DNA from: Bacteroides sp.
Lineage (GTDB): Bacteria > Bacteroidota > Bacteroidia > Bacteroidales > Muribaculaceae
Assembly: GCA_014802105.1 (NCBI GenBank)
Contig: JAAVCX010000028.1
Span: 1 to 64,000, forward strand
Direction of reading: 5' to 3'
Length of the DNA stretch: 64,000 bases
This document shows positions 57,255 through 64,000 of the stretch, one piece after another. The notes under the pieces are model-generated. The model searched no databases. It was not told the DNA's origin and saw nothing but the letters and a program-made list of their open reading frames with translations. Position 1 is the first letter of the stretch, and each line of letters opens with the position of its first letter. The position numbers and the translations under genes are program-made.

Positions 57255-60200
57255 CTGGTGGTCGAAGAAGGCTCCGATGGTGAGTCGGCGCGACATGATG
57301 TAGTTGGCCGCGATGTTGATATTGAGCGTGCGTGTGCCCGAAGTGGCCTGGGTATAGGCGGTCTCGATGCGTCGTATCAGTGCCTGGGTTTCGGCAAAGG
57401 ATAGGTCGCCGTTGACGGTGAGGTCGTTGGAGATACCGTGGCCCGAACCTTTCATCTTGAGCACGGTGTTGAAGCCGATGACCTTGTATCCGAGGCCGAG
57501 GGTGATGCCGCGCTGGTTGGCCTCGACCACTTGTCCGGCCGAGGTGTTGAGCGTCAGGGTGCGCGAGTCACGATATTCAGCCGAGACGGTCATATTGTTC
57601 TTGAGAGTAGCCGAGGCGCCGATGAGGGGGGCGAATTTCTCGGTGATGGCTACCGAGGAGATGTTGTAGCGCGTGGAGGGGATGGGGTCGCCGGTGATGC
57701 CGTCGGGGGTGAAGCCGATGGCGGGATTTTCGGGCGAGGGGGCCCAGTTGAGGAATGAGGAGTAGGAGCCCACGCTGTAGGTACACTGATAGGCGTGGCT
57801 CAGGGTGAAGCTCTTGAAGATGTTGCCGAGGCGGCCGAGGTTGATAAGGCCGTCATAGGTCACGCGCCAGTTGGGGAGCGCATGGGCGAGCGAGGGGAAG
57901 GGGGAGAGATATTGCTTGTGGGGATCGGTGCCCGAGTAGGCTGAGATGAAAGCCGGGATGAGCACGTCGCTCGAGGTTGGCGATACGGTGCCCACCAGGG
58001 GATTGTAGGGGTTGCCGGCGTTGATGTTTCCATCCATGAAGCCGCCGGTGGGGTAGGTGACTCCGGCATATTGGGCTTCGTAACGGGCGGCTATGACGGG
58101 GATATTGCTCAGAAACTTGTCGAAGGCCTCGGAGGCGTAGCCGTTGTCAGCCTTGAAGTGGCGCAGGGCTGTGCGCATGGCCACATGGGTCTTGGTATAG
58201 GAGCCGGCATAGGTGGTCGGCATGTTTTCATACATGAACTGGGTGGAGCGCGAGCGGTTGTCGGTGCGGTTGGTGGTGAGGAGTATCTTCAGTCCCTTGG
58301 CCGGCTCGAGGTTGAGCTCGAGATTGATCTCGCGTGTGCGGGCCGAGTTGGCCGGCGAGGTCTGACCGTCGTCGGTGATGAGCCATCCGCGCTTGAGGGC
58401 TTTGTCGATGAAGCCGTCGCCCTCAAAGCCGAAGGCAAAGCCTACGCCGGGCGCCATCGGGCCGTAGCTGCGAGTCTGGCCCAGGAGGTTGCCGACCGAG
58501 GGGCGGTAGAGGGGGAGCGAGAGGGAACGGGTGTCGCGGTAGCGCACATTGATGCTGCGCGGAGCCATGAGGAAGCGCACTCCGTGTTCAGCCAGATCGC
58601 GCCACAGAGGTTTGCGGTCGGCCATGACTTCGGTGACCTTGAATTTGACATTCTGGGTGCCGCGGGTGAGCACGGTGAGGGTTGCGGGATCCTCGATGCG
58701 GGTCTCGATGCGGATGGGCTTGTTGGTGGTGGCGTCGACGGCGGTGACTTTGATTTTCTTGACGCGCAGGTTGTGACGCAGGGTGATGGTGGTGTCGGGC
58801 TTGAGAGCCATGGTGCGTTCAAATACACGTGGTTTGCGTTTGGCGGCGCTTGATCGTTTGGCCTGGAAGCGGTTGTCGATCTCCTTGGTGAAGGCCCATT
58901 TGCGGTAGATGCTCTCGATGTTGACACGGCCGTCGGCGTTCCAGGCGGCCTGATTGGCTATGGAGTTGCCCATCGACACGCCGTCGACCTCGGCTCCGCG
59001 ATCCCATCGGTAGGTGGCGTTGTAGGAGACATTTCCTGTCAGCCAGTCGAGCACGGGGATCTTGCTGAAGGGGGCCTTGTAGCTCACTACAAATGACTGA
59101 TTGTAGGCCCAGGGTGTACCTAAATGGAGGAGCGACTGGATGACGGTGTCTTTCCACTCGCGATATTTGTCGGGGAAGAGACGGCGGTTGACGGCACCCA
59201 TTGTCTCCTCGATGCGTGCCGAGGTGTTGGAGTTGAAGTTGACGCTGAGAGATTTGGTGAGGTTCCAGGCGATGGCCAACTGGCGGTCCCAGGTGAAATT
59301 CTTGCTCACCGACACCGGGAGCTGGAAATCGTTGTCGGTCTCGGAGCGGGTCTGGAGTTCGTAATAGTAGCGCGAGATGGTGGTCAGGAACGAGATGGTG
59401 GTCGGCAGATAGTTGAGCTCCCACTCCTTGAAGAATTTCAGGTGTTTGCTCTTGCTCTTGATAAAGGCCAGCGGCCTGAGGGGTTTGGCGTAGGGGGAGT
59501 AGGTGTACTGGAGGGAGCCGCGGTAATCGTTGGTGTACTCATACTCGGTGGTAGGGTCGCTCTTAGACTGCTTGTTAAACGAGAAGTTGACCGTGAAGTT
59601 GGCCGGATCCCAGGGCATGGGGTTCTTGCTCTTGACGTCAAACTTGAGGCCAGAGATGGAGAAGTTCTTGACCGTGGAGTGGTCGACGGCATAGTTGAGT
59701 ATCGAGTCTTTCTGGGCTTTGGTGGTGCAGGCGTCGAGGGCGTCCTTGAGCTCCACGTCCTGGTCGAGAGGATTGTATTTGGGGGTGGTCTTCTCTTTGG
59801 TGACACTGTAATAGATCGGGGCGCGTAGCTTGAACGACTCGGGCAGGAAGCGTCCGGCGTCGATCTGCATGGCGAAACTGTATTGCTCGTAGTCGTCCAT
59901 GCGCCTGGAGTTGAGCGCCTGGTCAACGGCGCCAAAGCCGGCAGTCTCCTTGTGGGCGGCAAAGTTGAGGGTGCCTATGTCGGATAGGCCCAGATTGACG
60001 TTGCCCTTGGCAGCCCATCCTCCCGAATTGTTGAAGTCGGTGACTTTAAGTTCGTTGAGCCACACGGTGGCGTCCTTGACGGTCGAGGCGTTGTTGCGCA
60101 CACCGACCATCATCACTCTGACGTCGCTGAGCGAGGGATTGCCGACGACAGTCATGCGGCACCGCTCGTTGGAGGGGTCGCGCTTGGAGTAGGGGATGGC

Positions 60201-63200
60201 ATAACCCACGCCGGGAGTGTTGTCGTTTTTGGCGTGGTTGCGCTCCTTCTTGAGGTCGACGAGCTGCTGGAGGACGAGATCCATGAAGTTGGCGGCCGGC
60301 CACACGGCCGAGCGCTCGGCATCGGTGTAATGGCCCGGGGGGGTCAGATCGAGTGGCACCTCATACTCGTAGTAATTGCTGCGCACGTCGGAGCCGAGGC
60401 GTATGAAGGCGGCTACCTGACCGTTGCGCAGGTCGGTCTTGTCGTCGATGAGTTGCTCGGCGTGGATCCACATCTGGAGGCGTTTGTAGTTGCGCATGTC
60501 GAGCAGGGTGTTTTTATAGACACCGCGGCCGTCGCCGGGCTGCAGGCCGGTGACCTTGAGCGAGATCGACTGCTCGTTGAGCTGCACTATCTGGCTCTGG
60601 CTGGGGTCGGAGATGCGGCTCACACCCGGGGGGAGCACATAGTTGACCGGCTCACGGCCGGCGTTTTCCTCGATATTTACCACCGAGACGTCGAGCTCGC
60701 CCTCGGCTGGAGCGTCGCCTCGGGTGTTGAGGTTGAATTTATAGGGGCGCCACTCGCCCTTGACCAGCTCGAGGGTGGCGAAACGCAGGTGGGTGGTGGC
60801 TTTGAAGCCGGTCATATACATGCGTGCAAACCTGATGGTCGAGAAGTCGTTGATATTGCCGACGATCTTCTCGTAGGCGGCCAGAGGTATCTTGAACTGA
60901 TACCACACGACCTCCTGGGTGGAGCCGTCGTTGTTGATCACCAGAGAGGTCTGCTTGTCGGTGATGAAGTTGCGGCCCACCTCGAGATCTTCGGGGCGTA
61001 TCGAGACGCGATACTGGTAGTAGCGCTCATACTCGTTGAGGGTGTTGTCCTGGTTGATGTCCTCGACATCGGGCAGAGCGCGCGAGGACTGATAGAGGGG
61101 ATCGGGCGCGTCGTCGGGCGACAGGGAGTTGCCCTCCACGCCGTTGTAGCGCTTGTAGCGTTCGAGCACTCCGAGTCGCTGCTCGTCGTAGTCGTAGCCG
61201 CGATAGAAGTGGTAGTTGTCGCCGGCGGGGTCGTTGAAGGGGGAGAATTTGTCCTGCTCCATGGCGGCGATTGTCGAGGCGTCGAGGCGGGAGCGCAGTT
61301 TGTCGAGATACTCGGCGTAGGAGCTGAAGCCAAACTCCAGGTCGTTCTTGAGGCCGTCGAGACCGACGTCCTGGATGGGTCGGGCCGAACTGTTGTTGTC
61401 GAAGGCGTAGGTCAGCGAGTTCTGAGACGAGACTTTGCCCCAGACGGTCTCCTGCATGAACTGTTCGTTGCCGTCGACGGGGTTGCCGTTCTCGTAGGTC
61501 TTCAGGCCGTCCTTGAGGATGTCTTCAGAGACTTCGCCGAAGTTGATGTAGAGGTCGCCGCCACTGAGGTTGTCGGCGTCGGGATCGAGGAACGGAGAGA
61601 GCATCCAGAACTGGACATACTCGATATTCGAGGCCTCGAAGTTGGTGTTGTCCATGCGCCGCATGATGCCTCCCCAGCGTTTCTCGGGGTCAGAGAGCGA
61701 GCCGTCGGGGTTGACTCCATCGGCGTCGAGATTGTAGGGGCCGCGCTCGGTGGGGTAGAAGGAGAGGTTGAGGGTCTGTATAGTGTTTGACTCGCCATAG
61801 GTGAGTTCCCTGCCCGGGAAGATCTCTTTGGAGGTGACTTCGCGTATGTAGGGATTGTTCATCTGCTTGGGGTCGCTCTTGATGTAGCCGGGACATAGCG
61901 AGGAGTTGCGCTCGGTGAACATGCGGTCGATATAGTACCAGTTGAGCAGGGCTCGGTTTTTGCCGTAGTCGACGTTGTTGCTCAGGGCCGCTTCGGGGAA
62001 GAGGGCTCCCGGGGACGGGTCGTAGGGGGTAGCAGAGAGGAACCACGAGTAGGGTGAGCGCAGGTCGATGCCTATCTGGGTAGACTCGAAGTCGTCGATG
62101 TAGCTTGAGCCGCGTGTCGATCCGCTCTTCTGGGCGTGGGGCATGAGTTGGGCAAACTCGGCCTGGAGGGCCAGGGTCGAGGGGGCTTCGGCGTTGACGG
62201 TGGGTATCTTGTTGAGCAGGTTGGTGAGCCATTGGAAGCGTGTGGTGTAGCGTGTGTTGAGGCCCCACATCGTGTTGTTGACCACCTCATCGCCTATATT
62301 GACTTTTTCAGTGAGTGCCTTTTCGGAGAAGTGCATCAGAGTGCCACCGAGACTGAAGTCTTTGTTGAACTGGTAGTTGAGATCGAGGCCGAGGAGGGTC
62401 TTGCGCTGGGTCGAGAAGAGTGACTGGTTCTCGAGGGTGACGCTGATGTTCTGGCCCGAGTCGATGATGCTCTGGTTGGTGATGGTGACTATACCCATGG
62501 TGTAGTCGACGGTGTAGTCGCTGTTCTCGCGCAGGGTGACTCCGCCGGCTGTGACCACTACCGATCCTCGCGGCACGTTCATGGCGTTGAGCCTGATCTG
62601 TGAGCCTGAGGAGGCTTGATAATGGCCTGTGAGCACAAATTTGTTTTTGTCGGCAAACTGCTTGGCTATCACCAAGGTGGAGTCGTAGAGCTCCTTGTAG
62701 ACGTATCGCTCGGCAAGCACCGGGTCGTCTATCTTTCGCTCGAGGTTTGAGCCGAAGGGCTCGGCCACGGGGAAGATGATTTTGCCCTGGGAGGAGAGGA
62801 TGGTGTATCCCTCGATGAAGTCAAAGAAGCCGTCGGGGTTGGTGGCCTGGTTGGAGTCGATATTGTCGAGCCCGGTGACCCTCAGCAGCGGCTGGTCGGC
62901 AATGGAGGGGACGGGGAGATAATTGATCTCGGTGCCGGTGGTGTCGCTCAGATACTTGACGTTGAGGCGGAAATTGTTTTTCTGTACCTGGAAGGCACCG
63001 AGCGAGTAGACGTTTTTCATCATCAGTTTCCACAGAGGCTGACGCGGGTCGATGGTGGTCGACTTGAGCATCTTGAGATAGAGCGATGAGGCGGTGGTGG
63101 TGATGTCGGCCGAAAATTCACCGACCTTGTAAGTCTTGCCACCGTAGGTGTACTCGTAGGCCACGCCGAGCACTTCGTCAGAGCTCAGGGCGGTCTTGAG

Positions 63201-64000
63201 CGATATGTATCCGAGGGTGGAGTTGAGGGTGTACTCAGAGGAAGCCAGCAGTCGGGCCGACTCAACTTTCTCGTAGTCGCTACCTCCGTCGATACCATAG
63301 GCGGCCAGCGGGGCCAGGGCTTGGGTGACGGTTGAAATGTTGCGTGCGCCGGGATAGTCCTCGGAGATGACGCGAAGCAGGTTGTTGGAGGAGTTGGAGG
63401 GGACTGAGACGGCGAGGTCAGGCTGCCAGTAGTCGCTGGCGAGCACACGGTTTTCGCCGAGATCCTGGAAGGCCACGAAGTCGCGGCTCTGCTCGAAGTG
63501 GCTGTTGCGGTTGGTGACCCATACTTCGATGCGTGTGATGTTGATGCCCGAGGAGACAAAGGGGAGGCGCGAGGCAAAGGTGTCGTAGTTGTCGCGGAAG
63601 TATTGGGCCAGGAAGAAGTGGCGGTTCTGGTCGTAGTCGGCGGCGCTGATGCTGAAGTCAGTGGTCTGGGAGCCTCCTTTAGAGTTGACGGTGGTGGACT
63701 GGGAGTTCTGCTGAGAGACCAATGCTGTGGCCGTGAGTTTGCCAAACTGGAGTTTTGTCTTGATGCCGAAGAGCGCGGTGCTACCCCTGATGAGCGACGA
63801 GCCTGTGGTCATGGAAACGTTGCCGGCTTCGATTGACTTGACTATATCGTCCTCCTTGCCTTCATAGGCGAGCTTGATGTTTTTGGAGTCGAAGTCAAAG
63901 GTAGCGTCGGTGTTGTAGCTCATGTTGAAGTTCATGCGGTCGCCAACCGAGGCCTGTATATTGGCCTGTATCTTCTGGTCGAAGTCGAAGTAGGTCTTGC
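57168..64000 (-). CDS. sprA: cell-surface protein SprA (T9SS outer-membrane translocon), N-terminus beyond window end
   Basis: >2255 aa; repeats of WLNELKVTDFNNSGGWAAKGNVNLGLSDIGTLNFAAH, PYSWFLSATPYDPSPGALFPEA, C-terminal barrel GFNFNLSLAR. Frame stays open through 64000. Confidence 0.93.
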   Translation of the reverse strand, partial: KTYFDFDQKIQANIQASVGDRMNFNMSYNTDATFDFDSKNIKLAYEGKEDDIVKSIEAGNVSMTTGSSLIRGSTALFGIKTKLQFGKLTATALVSQQNSQSTTVNSKGGSQTTDFSISAADYDQNRHFFLAQYFRDNYDTFASRLPFVSSGINITRIEVWVTNRNSHFEQSRDFVAFQDLGENRVLASDYWQPDLAVSVPSNSSNNLLRVISEDYPGARNISTVTQALAPLAAYGIDGGSDYEKVESARLLASSEYTLNSTLGYISLKTALSSDEVLGVAYEYTYGGKTYKVGEFSADITTTASSLYLKMLKSTTIDPRQPLWKLMMKNVYSLGAFQVQKNNFRLNVKYLSDTTGTEINYLPVPSIADQPLLRVTGLDNIDSNQATNPDGFFDFIEGYTILSSQGKIIFPVAEPFGSNLERKIDDPVLAERYVYKELYDSTLVIAKQFADKNKFVLTGHYQASSGSQIRLNAMNVPRGSVVVTAGGVTLRENSDYTVDYTMGIVTITNQSIIDSGQNISVTLENQSLFSTQRKTLLGLDLNYQFNKDFSLGGTLMHFSEKALTEKVNIGDEVVNNTMWGLNTRYTTRFQWLTNLLNKIPTVNAEAPSTLALQAEFAQLMPHAQKSGSTRGSSYIDDFESTQIGIDLRSPYSWFLSATPYDPSPGALFPEAALSNNVDYGKNRALLNWYYIDRMFTERNSSLCPGYIKSDPKQMNNPYIREVTSKEIFPGRELTYGESNTIQTLNLSFYPTERGPYNLDADGVNPDGSLSDPEKRWGGIMRRMDNTNFEASNIEYVQFWMLSPFLDPDADNLSGGDLYINFGEVSEDILKDGLKTYENGNPVDGNEQFMQETVWGKVSSQNSLTYAFDNNSSARPIQDVGLDGLKNDLEFGFSSYAEYLDKLRSRLDASTIAAMEQDKFSPFNDPAGDNYHFYRGYDYDEQRLGVLERYKRYNGVEGNSLSPDDAPDPLYQSSRALPDVEDINQDNTLNEYERYYQYRVSIRPEDLEVGRNFITDKQTSLVINNDGSTQEVVWYQFKIPLAAYEKIVGNINDFSTIRFARMYMTGFKATTHLRFATLELVKGEWRPYKFNLNTRGDAPAEGELDVSVVNIEENAGREPVNYVLPPGVSRISDPSQSQIVQLNEQSISLKVTGLQPGDGRGVYKNTLLDMRNYKRLQMWIHAEQLIDDKTDLRNGQVAAFIRLGSDVRSNYYEYEVPLDLTPPGHYTDAERSAVWPAANFMDLVLQQLVDLKKERNHAKNDNTPGVGYAIPYSKRDPSNERCRMTVVGNPSLSDVRVMMVGVRNNASTVKDATVWLNELKVTDFNNSGGWAAKGNVNLGLSDIGTLNFAAHKETAGFGAVDQALNSRRMDDYEQYSFAMQIDAGRFLPESFKLRAPIYYSVTKEKTTPKYNPLDQDVELKDALDACTTKAQKDSILNYAVDHSTVKNFSISGLKFDVKSKNPMPWDPANFTVNFSFNKQSKSDPTTEYEYTNDYRGSLQYTYSPYAKPLRPLAFIKSKSKHLKFFKEWELNYLPTTISFLTTISRYYYELQTRSETDNDFQLPVSVSKNFTWDRQLAIAWNLTKSLSVNFNSNTSARIEETMGAVNRRLFPDKYREWKDTVIQSLLHLGTPWAYNQSFVVSYKAPFSKIPVLDWLTGNVSYNATYRWDRGAEVDGVSMGNSIANQAAWNADGRVNIESIYRKWAFTKEIDNRFQAKRSSAAKRKPRVFERTMALKPDTTITLRHNLRVKKIKVTAVDATTNKPIRIETRIEDPATLTVLTRGTQNVKFKVTEVMADRKPLWRDLAEHGVRFLMAPRSINVRYRDTRSLSLPLYRPSVGNLLGQTRSYGPMAPGVGFAFGFEGDGFIDKALKRGWLITDDGQTSPANSARTREINLELNLEPAKGLKILLTTNRTDNRSRSTQFMYENMPTTYAGSYTKTHVAMRTALRHFKADNGYASEAFDKFLSNIPVIAARYEAQYAGVTYPTGGFMDGNINAGNPYNPLVGTVSPTSSDVLIPAFISAYSGTDPHKQYLSPFPSLAHALPNWRVTYDGLINLGRLGNIFKSFTLSHAYQCTYSVGSYSSFLNWAPSPENPAIGFTPDGITGDPIPSTRYNISSVAITEKFAPLIGASATLKNNMTVSAEYRDSRTLTLNTSAGQVVEANQRGITLGLGYKVIGFNTVLKMKGSGHGISNDLTVNGDLSFAETQALIRRIETAYTQATSGTRTLNINIAANYIMSRRLTIGAFFDHQVNTPIVSSSSYPTTNTSFGFNFNLSLAR

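Noticed and set aside
60234-61790. 518-aa plus-strand ORF (and other long plus-strand ORFs at 58071, 59124, 63498)
   Set aside because: Antisense to sprA; GC-rich third positions keep the opposite strand open. Low-complexity Val/Gly/Glu composition, no start context or domain.

Overview
64 kb Bacteroidales chromosome window. The family looks Muribaculaceae-like, but that is inferred from gene style, TAnnTTTGC promoters and SusCD/BspA/SprA content, not from a database. Most of it is ordinary core sequence: guanine deaminase, an OmpA-like protein, a NUDIX-regulated xylose operon (xylB-xylA-xylE plus KDPG aldolase), uxuA plus an SDR reductase, ispD, recG, queD-like, engB, DUF4301, L25, pth, a SusCD locus without CAZymes, obg, yggS, nadK, pdxJ, ExbB/ExbD/TonB, an L,D-transpeptidase, and the 3' part of the T9SS translocon gene sprA. 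There are two tRNAs: Leu-CAA and Ser-GCT. Two accessory patches stand out. (1) 18.4-24.8 kb is a tight six-gene minus-strand operon of secreted proteins plus a PD-(D/E)XK-like nuclease, preceded by a ~300-nt putative structured RNA. (2) 54.6-57.25 kb is a 2.5-kb cassette bounded by a 92-bp perfect direct repeat of the sprA 3' end. It carries a BspA-like LRR gene, a DUF2971-like gene and a second copy of the same putative RNA. The two RNA copies share an unusual architecture: two hairpins whose loops are mutually complementary in three blocks. The central block CTTCGCA/TGCGAAG is invariant and the flanking blocks and stems covary. This is my best candidate for an undescribed system. Several families of small interspersed repeats (MITE-like, REP-like, tandem) are also present. 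All calls were made by eye, with no database searches or folding software.
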